64,000 nt of DNA from Saprospiraceae bacterium (GTDB taxonomy: Bacteria > Bacteroidota > Bacteroidia > Chitinophagales > Saprospiraceae): positions 1-64,000 of the forward strand of contig JADKBS010000019.1 in assembly GCA_016714985.1 (NCBI GenBank), in the 5' to 3' direction. The translations under genes and the position numbers were made by a program. Positions 32,471 to 41,297 of this stretch are shown in pieces. The notes under the pieces are model-generated. The model was not told the origin of the DNA and ran no database searches. It was given only the letters and a program-made list of their open reading frames with translations. The first letter of the stretch is position 1. Each line of letters begins with the position of its first letter.

Positions 32471-33466
32471 ATGAACGCATTCACCCAATTTTGCGGTATT
32501 GATGTCAGCAAAGACACCTTGGATTTCTGCCTGTCCCGCCCCCAAAGCTCATCTGGCTTTGAGTACAGGCAGATACCAAACGAACTGGCGTCAATAGAAA
32601 AGGCCTTTTGCGATGGGAGCTTCGACAACACGCTTTTCATTTTGGAGCATACTGGCAACTACAGCTCAAAGGCGTTGTACCAGTTGTCCGTGATGAGGCA
32701 CAATGTCAGCGTCGTCAGCCCCCTTCAAAGCAAGGACTTCATGTCCGCCCAGGGCATCACCAACAAGAACGACAAACAGGCGGCCCGTTCTTTGGCGGTC
32801 ATGGGGCAGGCCATGAAGCTTCGGCTGTACAAAGCACCTTCGGATGACATGATGCAGCGCAAACAAAAGCTGTCCGTCCTGCGGGCATTGGAAAAACAAC
32901 AGCGGATGCTGAAGAACCAGCTGCACGCCTTGGAGCAGTTGCCCTTCAAGTCCGAGGAGTCCCAGGCCGCGCTCACGGCTGTCCTCAACGAGGTGGAGGT
33001 CCAGTTGAAGCCGCTCAGGGAAAGCGTGAGCGAGGTTTCCAAGTCCCCGGGGTTCGAGGCAATCAAGTCCCTTGCCACCTCCGTGGTCGGCATCGGCGAC
33101 AAGACGGCCGAGGCCGTTTTGCTGGTGACCAACGGGCTGGAAGATTTTGACAACTACGACCAAGTGTCAAAGTTCCTTGGCCTGACCCCGCTCAGCCACC
33201 GCTCCGGCACATCCGTCCGCAAGAAGGGCGGCATCACCAAGTATGGCAGCGGCGATGTCAGGGGGCTTCTGTACATGTGCACCAACAGCGCCATCAGGTA
33301 CAACCTCGCCTGCAAGGACCTTTACCAGCGGCTCCGCAAGGGCGGGAAGCCGCACAAGGTTGCTGCCGTTGCGGTGATGCACAAACTCATCAAGCAAATG
33401 TTTGCCTGCGTAAAAGCAAAAACAATGTTTGACAACAAATACCATCTTTCAAAAAGTAAAAAGTGA
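32471..33466 (+). CDS. IS110 family transposase
   Basis: 331 residues. The N-terminal RuvC-like DEDD domain starts FCGIDVSKDTLDFCL (Asp11) with FILEHTGNYS (Glu) and TNKNDKQAARSLAVMG (Asp). A coiled helical linker follows, then the Transposase_20 domain with the helix-hairpin-helix VVGIGDKTAEAVL and the serine-containing PLSHRSGTSVRKKGGI. The length is normal and the gene looks intact. The longer frame from 32378 would run through the structured upstream RNA, so the ATG at 32471 is preferred. These enzymes work with a bridge RNA that specifies donor and target. Confidence 0.9.
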   Translation: MNAFTQFCGIDVSKDTLDFCLSRPQSSSGFEYRQIPNELASIEKAFCDGSFDNTLFILEHTGNYSSKALYQLSVMRHNVSVVSPLQSKDFMSAQGITNKNDKQAARSLAVMGQAMKLRLYKAPSDDMMQRKQKLSVLRALEKQQRMLKNQLHALEQLPFKSEESQAALTAVLNEVEVQLKPLRESVSEVSKSPGFEAIKSLATSVVGIGDKTAEAVLLVTNGLEDFDNYDQVSKFLGLTPLSHRSGTSVRKKGGITKYGSGDVRGLLYMCTNSAIRYNLACKDLYQRLRKGGKPHKVAAVAVMHKLIKQMFACVKAKTMFDNKYHLSKSKK

Positions 33467-33482
33467 ACTTTTTCACTTTTTT
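33458..33482 (+). terminator. Terminator of the transposase gene
   Basis: AAAAAGTGAA / TTCACTTTTT stem with a CTTT loop, overlapping the stop codon of the transposase and ending in a T-run. Confidence 0.7.
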
Positions 33483-33555
33483 GCTTGCATGACAACACAG
33501 TTCATCAATTAAGCGACCTATATTTTTGTTAGACACTCGTTTCTTTTTGCCAATG

Positions 33556-35418
33556 CTATAGGCAAGAAAGTATATATAATAGAAAATTAGTGTATATCGC
33601 AGAAGCCCTGTTGGGCAAACCAGAACTTTGTTCTATTGTCACAGTAGCATCAGCAGTTTCCGACTTTAATTTGTACCCCTTTTTCATTGTTGCTACAAAA
33701 GCCCCCCTAACTTGGCTTTCGCTGAGGTACGGTTCTGCGGCAACAATATAGCTTAACAACTTCCCTGCCCTGTTGGCTGACCATGCCGACGCTGAAGTTA
33801 TATCATCCAAAGGTGCAGTAGATGCTATAATAAGGTCAATGCTGAACGGTCCAACTGTTTTTGTAATCCCATGATTAGGAAGAAACCATGAGAAAAATAA
33901 GTTATCCACACCCGAAACATATAATGTTGGGGTTAAATTTAAAAACGCAAAAGATTCACAATTTAACCAGCCTGTTGTTGAAGGTGGATTGTTTTCAATA
34001 TCATATTCCCCAAGCTCTTCCTCAGCACGGGCTATTAGTAGAGCGGTTTTTAGTTCCAAATCAGGATTCTCGGCCATAATATCAGTGGCAATGGGAAACA
34101 GCTCGACGAACTCCTCAGTGCCCACCCCAGCAAGGTTGTTGAAGAAATCGTTCAACCCTTCCTTCACCGAATAATCCCCCACGCATTCACAAAATTCGGG
34201 GTCGAACAGTTCAGCGCCTGCCCCGCCCATATCGTATTGGTTATCGCAGGCCTTGTACTTCATTATCATCTTCTCATACACCTTGGAAAGTGCCTCCGTA
34301 ACTTGTGGAGGTGGGTTATAATGGGGCAGGTGGTGGAAGATATTGATAGTAGGGTCGTCATCATACTCTATCAAAAGCGCCTCGGCAAAGTTGGCTACAC
34401 CGCCATTCAGAATTTGCTCTAGGTCGTAGTTGACAGCCAACAAAAACTGGTCATCCCAATCCGTGATATGGCCAGAAAGTTGGTGAATCAGGGGCGGGTC
34501 ACTTTCTGAGAACATGCCCATGCACTCGCTCATCTGGTAGTGGAAAGTGTTTTCGAAGAAGATGTCGTTTTGGAAGTCTTGCGAAAATATTGACCCTCCA
34601 CTTCCTCCTTGGTTGTTCGTATTGCCGGGAGGGGGCCAATCGGAAAGCGTCAATACGATTCCGTCATCTCCGTCCTGTTCGTAGGCTCCGCCAGGGTTGT
34701 TACCGCTGCCAAATAGGTTGCCAAAAAGGTCTCCTAAGAATTTATATATTTTTTTGAAGAATCGTCCGCGCTCTCTGAAGTCGTAACAGTCACACCAAGG
34801 CCACCACCACGGACATCCCCTTTCATCAACTGACTCAGAGAATGGGTTTGTACCTTTTTTCGTTACCTGAATGCGATGGGTCTTTATCCCGTTTTCAATG
34901 CGGTTGAAAAGCCCCAATGTGCCCTCCTCGTTGAGTTGGAAGCTGAACCCCGTGAAATCTTGTGTGGAATAGTTCCCGTTCACGGAACTTGCGTAGTTCG
35001 GTTCAGGCACCATCACGAACAACCTGACATGAAGCCCGTCCAAGCTGTCCCTGAAAAACAGCATATTGCTTATGCTGCCCGGCATGTACTCGTTGGAGAG
35101 CGAATCCTGCACGGGCACCGCAAGCATATCGAGGCTGTTGGCGAAGCGTATATGCCTCGCTCCCATCCATGTGGGGTTGAAATGGTAAGGGGTCAGTACG
35201 TCATCTTCCACCGACCTCGTCGAAACGCCCCCAGCGTCCAAGGACAGGGACTGGCGTTGTGCTTGGAAAAAGGCCATTGCCTCGGAAAGTTCGACCTTCG
35301 GGCCAGAATTTTTTGTTGCACTGCCATTTGGGTCTCGTAGCGGCTCGAGCACGTCCTTCTTGCAGGAGAAGGTGAACGTGAGCAGGAAGAGTAGGATTAG
35401 CAATAACTGCTTATTCAT
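33556..35418 (-). CDS. Large lipoprotein of unknown function
   Basis: 620 residues with signal peptide and lipobox TFTFSC (Cys19), followed by KKD. The mature protein has no recognised domain. Notable are an aromatic/Cys cluster CPWWWPWCDC around residue 200, a Gly/Asn-rich stretch (FGSGNNPGGAYEQDGDDG) and a C-terminal half with acidic helices (NPDLELKTALLIARAEEELG). About half way there is a Cys pair (EFCECVGDYS). It is probably anchored in the outer membrane and surface-exposed. The gene converges with the IS element and is isolated; the upstream 275 bp hold no other gene on its strand. Confidence 0.7.
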   Translation of the reverse strand: MNKQLLLILLFLLTFTFSCKKDVLEPLRDPNGSATKNSGPKVELSEAMAFFQAQRQSLSLDAGGVSTRSVEDDVLTPYHFNPTWMGARHIRFANSLDMLAVPVQDSLSNEYMPGSISNMLFFRDSLDGLHVRLFVMVPEPNYASSVNGNYSTQDFTGFSFQLNEEGTLGLFNRIENGIKTHRIQVTKKGTNPFSESVDERGCPWWWPWCDCYDFRERGRFFKKIYKFLGDLFGNLFGSGNNPGGAYEQDGDDGIVLTLSDWPPPGNTNNQGGSGGSIFSQDFQNDIFFENTFHYQMSECMGMFSESDPPLIHQLSGHITDWDDQFLLAVNYDLEQILNGGVANFAEALLIEYDDDPTINIFHHLPHYNPPPQVTEALSKVYEKMIMKYKACDNQYDMGGAGAELFDPEFCECVGDYSVKEGLNDFFNNLAGVGTEEFVELFPIATDIMAENPDLELKTALLIARAEEELGEYDIENNPPSTTGWLNCESFAFLNLTPTLYVSGVDNLFFSWFLPNHGITKTVGPFSIDLIIASTAPLDDITSASAWSANRAGKLLSYIVAAEPYLSESQVRGAFVATMKKGYKLKSETADATVTIEQSSGLPNRASAIYTNFLLYILSCL

Positions 35419-35693
35419 GGTAAAATAGTTTTAATGATAAATAATAAGGTTACACTATCAATGCAGTACGCTTTGATACGATTTATTTGAAGGCCAATAA
35501 TTGTTAGCATCAAGCAATGGCATCATGCCCTAATGCTTGAATGGTTCCTATGGTCTTCCTTACCCAACTTTGGTACTATTCGCTGACCTAAGCGTTTTTG
35601 TTTGTGTGGATTTCGGCGTAAATATAAAAACGGCTCGTTATTTATGGCGTATTTACCATAAGAAAAATTTTAACATCGCCCCATGTTACCTCC

Positions 35694-35945
35694 GTGAAAA
35701 AACAGACAAGGCACGAGGCGGGTATCAAGGCGTTCGGGCAGTGCTTACGGGTACTGAGGCTTGCTAAAGGCTTCATGCAGGAGCAATTGGCCTACTCCTC
35801 GGATTTGGAGTTCAGCCAAATCAGCCGCATCAAGCGGGGCATCATCAACACGAGCATCAGCCAGGTGTTTCAGATAGCGGCGGCCTTGGGCTTGCCACCG
35901 AAGGAGCGTTTCGATTTTGAAATAGGCGAGGGGTGGCCCCACTGA
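35694..35945 (+). CDS. XRE-type helix-turn-helix regulator
   Basis: 83 residues from a GTG start. The HTH_XRE core is FGQCLRVLRLAKGFMQEQLA, SDLEFSQISRIKRG, followed by SISQVFQIAAALGL. It is a compact DNA-binding protein with little beyond the HTH, like the many small Cro/CI-type regulators of Bacteroidota. The target is not evident; it may be autoregulatory. Confidence 0.75.
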   Translation: MKKQTRHEAGIKAFGQCLRVLRLAKGFMQEQLAYSSDLEFSQISRIKRGIINTSISQVFQIAAALGLPPKERFDFEIGEGWPH

Positions 35946-36095
35946 ATACCAAACCTATCGGTTATCCAACGTAACTATTTAGCAGGGGGGGAGAGAAAAA
36001 TTGAAAATTTTGCTCAAAAAACACCCCATATTCAGGAGGGGAAATGAAAAAATGGCATTTTTTCTTTTCCCCTCCCGCAGCCTCCTAAGCAGTTG

Positions 36096-36344
36096 CTATC
36101 CACCAATATAGCGGGCCGCAATCTTGTCTATTGCCTTTGCTAAGGCCCAATCCTTTTCCGTCACTGACCCGCCCGCATCGTGGGTGTTCAGCTTGAAATG
36201 AACGGTGTTCCAAACATTTGACCAATCCGGGTGATGGTTCTGCTTTTCAGCTTGGAAGGCCACCTCGGTCATGAAGGCAAAGGCTTGCGAGAAGTCCTTG
36301 AACTTGAAGGTTGCTTGCAGAGAGTTGTCTTTTTCTGTCCACAT
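36096..36344 (-). CDS. phhB: 4a-hydroxytetrahydrobiopterin dehydratase
   Basis: 82 residues, close to the usual ~95. The signature HHPDWSNVWNTVHFKL (His37-His38 and the later His) forms the pterin-binding active site; KDFSQAFAFMTEVAFQAE and EKDWALAKAIDKIAARY are the flanking helices. The enzyme (PCD/DCoH) dehydrates the carbinolamine made by aromatic amino acid hydroxylases. No hydroxylase gene is in the window. The gene follows DUF4294 on the same strand, separated by a composite hairpin. Confidence 0.85.
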   Translation of the reverse strand: MWTEKDNSLQATFKFKDFSQAFAFMTEVAFQAEKQNHHPDWSNVWNTVHFKLNTHDAGGSVTEKDWALAKAIDKIAARYIGG

Positions 36345-36348
36345 GGGG

Positions 36349-36437
36349 GAAGGATTGAGGGATTGAGGGATTGAAGGATTGAAGGATTGAGGGTGTGCCC
36401 CATATTCAATCCTTCAATCCCTCAATCCCTCAATCCT
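36349..36437. repeat. Composite hairpin, GGATTGA words
   Basis: GGATTGAGGGATTGAGGG...GGATTGAAGG on the left and CCTTCAATCC / CCCTCAATCC on the right around GTGTGCCCCATAT. The arms are about 38 bp each. The stop codon of the DUF4294 gene lies inside the right arm. Terminator-like between two genes of the same strand. Confidence 0.85.
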
Positions 36438-37041
36438 TTTCTTCAGATAACAGGAAATCTTGCAGCACGGCATCCAGAATGGGGTCTTCCCCCACGATAT
36501 AGCCGTGTTTGAGGTCGTAGCCCCATAGCTTGCTGGCAGTATTCCAATAGCCAGCCGTCAGGCCGCCACGGTAGCTTTCGATAAGGTTGTACAAAGGGGT
36601 GTTGAGTTCTTTTTCCACCATTTTTACGAGGATTTTACCTTGGGTTTTGGTGAGGTTTCTGAGTGGCCCTTCGAACTTATCGTCCAGGTCTTTTTGCAGC
36701 TTCTTGGCGTAGCGCTTGCGCTTGCCCTTGCGCATCTCCTCGGTTTCGGCATTCAACTGTTTGAATACTGCGACTGCTTCCTTCGCATAAGGATAGACCA
36801 CGGCTGCGTGGCGCAGGAATTTGCGGTAGCGGTTGTATTCTTCGGTGCTCTTGAAGTTGCGGGGTGAGGTTAGCGATACCACATCCAGTTCATCGGCCAC
36901 GTAGAGCGTGTCGCCGCCTTTTTCCAGCAAAATCGTGAACGACTGCCCGTTGATGGTAGCCTTGCCGATGGTCACGGCCTGGCCGTGCATGGTTGATATG
37001 CAGGCCAAAACGAATGCTGCCGACAGCAATAGGATTTTCAT
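36430..37041 (-). CDS. DUF4294 domain-containing protein
   Basis: 203 residues with a signal peptide (LLLSAAFVLACISTMHGQA). The core VVYPYAKEAVAVFKQL ... MRKGKRKRYAKKLQKDLDD ... KTQGKILVKMVEKEL ... SYRGGLTAGYWNTASKLWG is the DUF4294 signature, a Bacteroidota family of unknown function. Its coding region ends within the composite hairpin. Confidence in the family is high; no function can be given. Confidence 0.85.
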   Translation of the reverse strand: MKILLLSAAFVLACISTMHGQAVTIGKATINGQSFTILLEKGGDTLYVADELDVVSLTSPRNFKSTEEYNRYRKFLRHAAVVYPYAKEAVAVFKQLNAETEEMRKGKRKRYAKKLQKDLDDKFEGPLRNLTKTQGKILVKMVEKELNTPLYNLIESYRGGLTAGYWNTASKLWGYDLKHGYIVGEDPILDAVLQDFLLSEEKD

Positions 37042-37130
37042 TTTCTGAAATTTGATGCTAATGTACGCCTAACAAATAAAGGTATGAACGCCAAATAGGC
37101 GCAAAGAGGTGTTAAGGCAAGGATAAACTT

Positions 37131-37170
37131 AAAAAAATCGCCTGCCACGGCACAGTCGTCCGGGCAGGCG
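37131..37170 (-). terminator. Rho-independent terminator
   Basis: Read on the minus strand, CGCCTGCC and GGCAGGCG enclose a ~15-base loop and are followed by seven T. It ends the transcript of the small coiled-coil gene at 37196-37438. Confidence 0.85.
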
Positions 37171-37195
37171 AGGTTGTCTCTTAATCGGGATGTAC

Positions 37196-37438
37196 TCAAT
37201 TGTTACTTGCCCTTTTCAGGCGATGCTCATAGAGCTGTACGATTTTGGCTTGGTGGTCGGCCACTTTGTTGAGGAGTTTTAGCTCTTGTTTGATGGCCAC
37301 ATCCGCCACAACTTTTTCTTCTTCTTTGCTCTTTCGCAAGGATTTCAATTGGCGGTTCAAGTCAAGAATCTTGTGGATGGTGGAGGTTAGCGCATCCTTG
37401 GCTGTTAAAAGTCGCTGGATAATCGAATTTTCGTTCAT
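37196..37438 (-). CDS. Small coiled-coil protein
   Basis: 80 residues, almost wholly helical and charged: IHKILDLNRQLKSLRKSKEE and KQELKLLNKVADHQAKIVQL with heptad-like Leu/Ile spacing. No signal peptide, no known domain. A dedicated terminator follows directly, which supports it as a real, separately transcribed gene. The function is unknown. Confidence 0.65.
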   Translation of the reverse strand: MNENSIIQRLLTAKDALTSTIHKILDLNRQLKSLRKSKEEEKVVADVAIKQELKLLNKVADHQAKIVQLYEHRLKRASNN

Positions 37439-37638
37439 TCATTAATTGGTTTGGTATAGGCGAAAAAATTTTAACATTTATTCTCACAGTTCCAATGCGT
37501 GACAAATATAGTTTTTAAGTGGTGATTTTTTCAAGTTTTTTAGATTAAAATTTAATGAAAAAACCGAAAGAGAATATTATCATGTAAAGGGGGAAAAAAT
37601 GCTTGTCTTTCCCAATTTCCTTTTGCTATTTGAGCGGC

Positions 37639-38154
37639 TCATTTGCCGTTTTGGTCATTTCGAGGCTCCTTGCCCAGGATTCTTGCCTCAATATTGGTCG
37701 TCGAAAAACCTTCGACGAACGGTAGGCTGCGCACGTCCCCTCCATTGGCGAGCACCAAATCAGCGCCTACGATTTGGTCGAGAGACCAGTCACCGCCCTT
37801 CACCAGCACGTCCGGCATGATGGCGGCGATGAGGTGGTACGGGGTATCCTCATCGAATAACACCACGGCGTCCACGCAAGCCAGGGAGGCCAGTACCAGT
37901 TGGCGGGTAGCCTCGTCTTGGATGGGCCGGTTGGGGCCTTTCAGTTTGCTGACCGATGCGTCTGCGTTCACCCCTACGATGAGCCGGTGGCCAAGGTCAC
38001 GAGCATCGGCGAGGTAGCGCACATGCCCGAGGTGCAGCAGGTCGAAACAGCCATTGGTGAACACGATACGCTCGCCCTGCGAACGCCAGTGTGCCACTGT
38101 TTCGAGCAATTGTACTTGGCTTTGCACCTTGGCTTGTAGCTTTTCGAAAAACAT
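37639..38154 (-). CDS. rfaE2: D-glycero-beta-D-manno-heptose 1-phosphate adenylyltransferase
   Basis: 171 residues of a stand-alone cytidylyltransferase-like nucleotidyltransferase: IVFTNGCFDLLHLGHVRYL with the HxGH motif (His41-His44), GVNADASVSKLKGPNRPI, LACVDAVVLFDEDTPYHLI and VKGGDWS. This is the RfaE domain II that activates heptose-1-phosphate with ATP for LPS core or S-layer glycan synthesis. The kinase domain (RfaE1) is not fused and not in the window. Length and motifs are complete. Confidence 0.9.
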   Translation of the reverse strand: MFFEKLQAKVQSQVQLLETVAHWRSQGERIVFTNGCFDLLHLGHVRYLADARDLGHRLIVGVNADASVSKLKGPNRPIQDEATRQLVLASLACVDAVVLFDEDTPYHLIAAIMPDVLVKGGDWSLDQIVGADLVLANGGDVRSLPFVEGFSTTNIEARILGKEPRNDQNGK

Positions 38155-38182
38155 GGCTGGGTTAGGAATGTACTTCGTTGAA

Positions 38183-38253
38183 ATTAAGAAATTAGGAAAT
38201 TTAGACGCAGTGCACTGATTTTCAATGCACTGTGTCTAAATTTCCTAATTTCT
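38183..38253. repeat. Composite hairpin with 28-bp arms
   Basis: Arms 38187-38214 and 38226-38253 are inverted copies with a single G-T mismatch (AGAAATTAGGAAATTTAGAC ... and its complement), loop of 11 bases. It lies between two genes on the minus strand and should stop transcription of the flippase-like gene. Confidence 0.9.
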
Positions 38254-38268
38254 ATCAATTTTCAATTT

Positions 38269-39324
38269 CTATTTAGTTTGAGGCTTGTAATCCTTGTTGA
38301 TGATCGGCAAAACGAGCAAGGCCAAGAGGCCCATCACGGCGTTCAGCCCGATTTGTATCAAAAAGAAGATGATATTGGCCACCGAGAAGGCGTCGTCACC
38401 TTTAATGGCATAGAAGCTGGTCAGCACCCAAATCACCAAGCCGTGGAATGTGCCCATACCGCCCGGCGACGGTATGACCATGCCCAGGGTGCCAAAGGCA
38501 AAGACCGTCAGTGCTGCACTTAAGTCCAAGTGGCTGGTGGGGCCGAAAGCCTTGAAGCCGAGCCAGGTCATGATGAAGTACAGCAGCCAGATGTTCAGGC
38601 TATGGAAAACGAACAGCCAAGGGCGTTCGAGTTTTCCCACTACTTTGATGCCCTCCCAAAAACCGGCCACCATTTTCATGATTTTTTGGAAAAGGGCCGT
38701 TTGGGCCAATTTGTTGCGGAGCAAAAAAACGAGAACCCCTACGGCTGCAAGCCCTGCCAAAACCAGCCACTTGCCGCTGCCGCCAGCTTCCCCAGTTTGT
38801 CCGCTTTGCTGGTTAATATAGCCCCAGATTTTTTCAAACTCAAATACCAGTGCAAGGCCGAAGGCCAATAGCAGGCACAGCACGTCCACTACCCGGTCCA
38901 CGACGATGGTGCCCATGACCTTTTCCACCGGGATTTTCTCGTACTTGGAAAACACCCCTGCCCTGATTACCTCGCCGATGCGGGGGATGAAGATATTGGC
39001 AAAATAGGCGACCAAGATGGAAAGAAACCCGTTGATGAACTTTGGACGATAGCCCATTGGCTTCAACAGCAACATCCATTTTGCCGTGCGGCTGTAGTTG
39101 CTTGCAAGGAAGGCAAGCATCACCAGCGCAATCCAGCCAAAATTGGTCTGCTGGAAATCGCCCACCAATTTATCCATCAGGTTGCAGTCGGCAGCTGCGG
39201 TGCCTTTGGCTATACATTCGGCCACGTAGGTTTTACTTTGGCTTTGATAGACAAAATAAAGGATGGTGGAACCAAGGCCGAGCGACAGCAGGAATTGGAG
39301 GATGTTCTTTAATAGCTTGTTCAT
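38269..39324 (-). CDS. Lysylphosphatidylglycerol synthase TM-region / flippase-like membrane protein
   Basis: 351 residues with about eight hydrophobic segments. The UPF0104/LPG_synthase_TM pattern is visible: IFIPRIGEVIRAGVFSKYE, VMGTIVVDRVVDVLCLLL, and VIPSPGGMGTFHGL near the C-terminus (PSPGGMG being the most conserved). Without the soluble synthase domain such proteins are thought to be glycolipid or lipid flippases. It sits beside panD and rfaE2 on the same strand, in a cell-envelope/cofactor neighbourhood. Confidence 0.85.
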   Translation of the reverse strand: MNKLLKNILQFLLSLGLGSTILYFVYQSQSKTYVAECIAKGTAAADCNLMDKLVGDFQQTNFGWIALVMLAFLASNYSRTAKWMLLLKPMGYRPKFINGFLSILVAYFANIFIPRIGEVIRAGVFSKYEKIPVEKVMGTIVVDRVVDVLCLLLAFGLALVFEFEKIWGYINQQSGQTGEAGGSGKWLVLAGLAAVGVLVFLLRNKLAQTALFQKIMKMVAGFWEGIKVVGKLERPWLFVFHSLNIWLLYFIMTWLGFKAFGPTSHLDLSAALTVFAFGTLGMVIPSPGGMGTFHGLVIWVLTSFYAIKGDDAFSVANIIFFLIQIGLNAVMGLLALLVLPIINKDYKPQTK

Positions 39325-39399
39325 GAAAGCTGAGGGTGGGCGGTTGGATGGTTTCTAGGTGCTGGCCAAGGAAATTCGAATGCGACTGCATTGGCCGGA

Positions 39400-39750
39400 T
39401 TAAGCAGGCAACTGGTTGTTCTCGTCAGGGAATACAGTTGCGGGCTTGAAACCTTTGGCCTCTTCCGGGGTCATAAGGGCATAGGCAATGATAATGACGA
39501 TGTCGCCGGGCTGGAATTTCCGGGCAGCGGCCCCGTTCAGGCAGATGATGCCAGAATTGCGCTCACCCCTGATGGCGTAAGTCTCAATGCGCTCACCGTT
39601 GTTGTTGTTCACGATTTGCACCTTTTCACCTTCCATGATATTCGCAGCTTCGAGCAGTGCTTCGTCAATGGTAATACTGCCCACGTAGTGGAGGTTGGCC
39701 TCGGTGACTTTGGCCCGATGTATCTTCGACTTGAAAATGGTTAGCAACAT
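39400..39750 (-). CDS. panD: Aspartate 1-decarboxylase
   Basis: 116 residues, the normal length. The proenzyme self-cleaves at Gly24-Ser25 in LHYVGSITID to give the pyruvoyl group. Other conserved parts are IFKSKIHRAKVTEA, NNGERIETYAIRGE, RNSGIICLNGAAAR and PGDIVIIIAYA. It makes beta-alanine for pantothenate and CoA synthesis. The gene is alone; panB/panC are not in the window. A TAATTTTG promoter box lies only 7 bp before the ATG, so the mRNA leader would be nearly absent. Confidence 0.95.
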   Translation of the reverse strand: MLLTIFKSKIHRAKVTEANLHYVGSITIDEALLEAANIMEGEKVQIVNNNNGERIETYAIRGERNSGIICLNGAAARKFQPGDIVIIIAYALMTPEEAKGFKPATVFPDENNQLPA

Positions 39751-39757
39751 AGCGGCG

Positions 39758-39765
39758 CAAAATTA
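39758..39765 (-). promoter_or_regulatory. panD promoter -7 box
   Basis: On the minus strand TAATTTTG (39765 down to 39758) matches TAnnTTTG and is followed by CGCCGCT and the panD ATG. The start of transcription must be at or within a few bases of the start codon. Confidence 0.65.
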
Positions 39766-39956
39766 GGAATAAGAAAGATACCGTTGCCAATTTTCAGCTT
39801 TTGGACGGATTTGGTTCGCAAAGTAACCCGTTGGCGTATCATAAGTTTAAGAGAGGCCACAAGCAACGCAGCGAAAATGAGGGTGTGCCAATTTTTTTTC
39901 AAGTCAAAAAAAGAATTAAAAAACTGATAATCAGTGATTTGTAAAATTATTTTTAC

Positions 39957-40121
39957 CTAAATGTTTTTTATGGCAAGTTTAGCGGCCTGATTTTTGACCA
40001 ATAAGTATTGGTCTTGCATGTTTTGAGCACTGCATCCCCAAATGCTTCCATGCTCATTGTATTTACCCTTCTTTTGCACCGTAAGCCCATCATTCGCCGT
40101 TTTCTTAGGCACTATTCCCAT
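39957..40121 (-). CDS. Possible small hypothetical protein
   Basis: A 54-codon frame with ATG at 40121: starts MGIVPKKTANDGLTVQKKGK, continues YNEHGSIWGCSAQNMQ and ends in KLAIKNI. It is basic and polar and has no known relatives that I recognise. It occupies the otherwise gene-less 39751-40293 interval. A short inverted repeat GACCAATA/TATTGGTC (39998-40015) lies inside the frame, which speaks slightly against it. Confidence 0.3.
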   Translation of the reverse strand: MGIVPKKTANDGLTVQKKGKYNEHGSIWGCSAQNMQDQYLLVKNQAAKLAIKNI

Positions 40122-40293
40122 AGTTTAAATTTTAATTGAAACTGACTTTTGGTTGCCCGTTGTGGCACCCATCTACGCTATTATTTGCTACTGTACATAA
40201 TGCCCCCTTCTAAATTTGAAAAATGAAAAAAGGCAGAAACTACGAGTTGTACTTGAGGGACTAAACAAACAAACGAACACATACGAACACACT

Positions 40294-41238
40294 ATGCTAC
40301 GAATCCCATTGACATTGGCGGCAGCCTGGCTTGGCTATTGGCATGCACAGGCTGCCGCACCTTTACTGGCGAGTGTGCCTGAGGTGCCCACACCTATCGG
40401 TACAAGCAACCTGCCCAACGAACCTGAGATCAGGTTTCGGATGGCCATGATGCATAGCCCTGTAAGTTCTGGCTACGACGCCGATGTGGGTGCCTACCTG
40501 AGCCGCTATCTCACCTATGGCTCGATTGAGACGGAGGCCATCCTTGGCCGGGGCATGGTTTATTTGCCCGTCATTGAACATTACTTAGAAAAATGCGGGC
40601 TGCCTACACAGCTTAAATTCCTTCCTATTATTGAATCGAAACTTCAGCCACACGCTGAATCAACCAAGGGAGCTGCTGGCCTTTGGCAACTTGTGCCAGA
40701 GACCGCCCGTTCACTCGGGTTGGTCGTAGATGCCCATCTCGACGAACGAAAGGATATGAACAGGGCCACAGAAGCCGCAACCAGCTACCTGAAGCGACTG
40801 TACAAAAAATACGGTACTTGGGAGTTGGCACTCTTGGCCTATAATTGCGGCCCTGGCCGCCTCGACCAAGCCATCAAAAAAGCTGGATGCCAAGAATACG
40901 CCCAAGTGAGGCAGCACCTTCCTGCCGAAACGCAGAACTATATTGCCAAGTACAAGGCGGCACTCTACATCGGAACTTTCCACTTGCAGCACGGCCTTTC
41001 ACCTACATTGCCCGACCCATTACTGCTCCATGCAATGGCAGCAAGGGTCTATAGGGCGATTTCAATAAAAAAAATAGCCGAAGCAACGGGGCTTAGCATA
41101 GGCACAATCAGGTTCTTAAATCCGAGCTATAGGGAAGACAATTTGCCAGCAAGGAAGGCCGGCACTTTTCTCACACTGCCGAAAACAAGTTGGGAAGCTT
41201 ATATGGGTGCAGTTCAGCGGGCAGGAATCAAGGCATAA
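40294..41238 (+). CDS. Membrane-bound lytic murein transglycosylase (MltD-like)
   Basis: 314 residues. Hydrophobic N-terminus (LTLAAAWLGYWHAQAAAP), then an SLT domain: LKFLPIIESKLQPHAEST with catalytic Glu114, GAAGLWQLVPETARSLGL, ATSYLKRLYKKYGTWELALL, AYNCGPGRLDQAI. The C-terminal ~60 residues (AISIKKIAEATGLSIGTI, LNPSYREDNLPA) resemble a LysM peptidoglycan-binding motif. It cleaves peptidoglycan glycan strands with 1,6-anhydro product. A longer frame starts with TTG at 40216, but the ATG at 40294 matches the exported N-terminus. A strong terminator follows 30 bp after the stop. Confidence 0.9.
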   Translation: MLRIPLTLAAAWLGYWHAQAAAPLLASVPEVPTPIGTSNLPNEPEIRFRMAMMHSPVSSGYDADVGAYLSRYLTYGSIETEAILGRGMVYLPVIEHYLEKCGLPTQLKFLPIIESKLQPHAESTKGAAGLWQLVPETARSLGLVVDAHLDERKDMNRATEAATSYLKRLYKKYGTWELALLAYNCGPGRLDQAIKKAGCQEYAQVRQHLPAETQNYIAKYKAALYIGTFHLQHGLSPTLPDPLLLHAMAARVYRAISIKKIAEATGLSIGTIRFLNPSYREDNLPARKAGTFLTLPKTSWEAYMGAVQRAGIKA

Positions 41239-41264
41239 GGATGACGGAGCGTTCCGTTATGGGC

Positions 41265-41297
41265 AAAAAAAAAGTCGTGCCCTTTGACACGACTTTT
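41265..41297 (+). terminator. Terminator after the lytic transglycosylase gene
   Basis: AAAAGTCGTG / CACGACTTTT perfect stem, loop CCCTTTGA, flanked by A- and T-runs. Directly after it comes the first of the four micro-ORF boxes. Confidence 0.85.

Larger units (their letters stand above)
32280..33490 (+). mobile_element. IS110-family insertion sequence (ends approximate)
   Basis: One DEDD transposase gene with a structured non-coding region before it and a terminator after it. IS110 elements lack terminal inverted repeats, so the exact ends cannot be read from one copy. The limits given cover the RNA-like region, the gene and the terminator. Confidence 0.6.
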
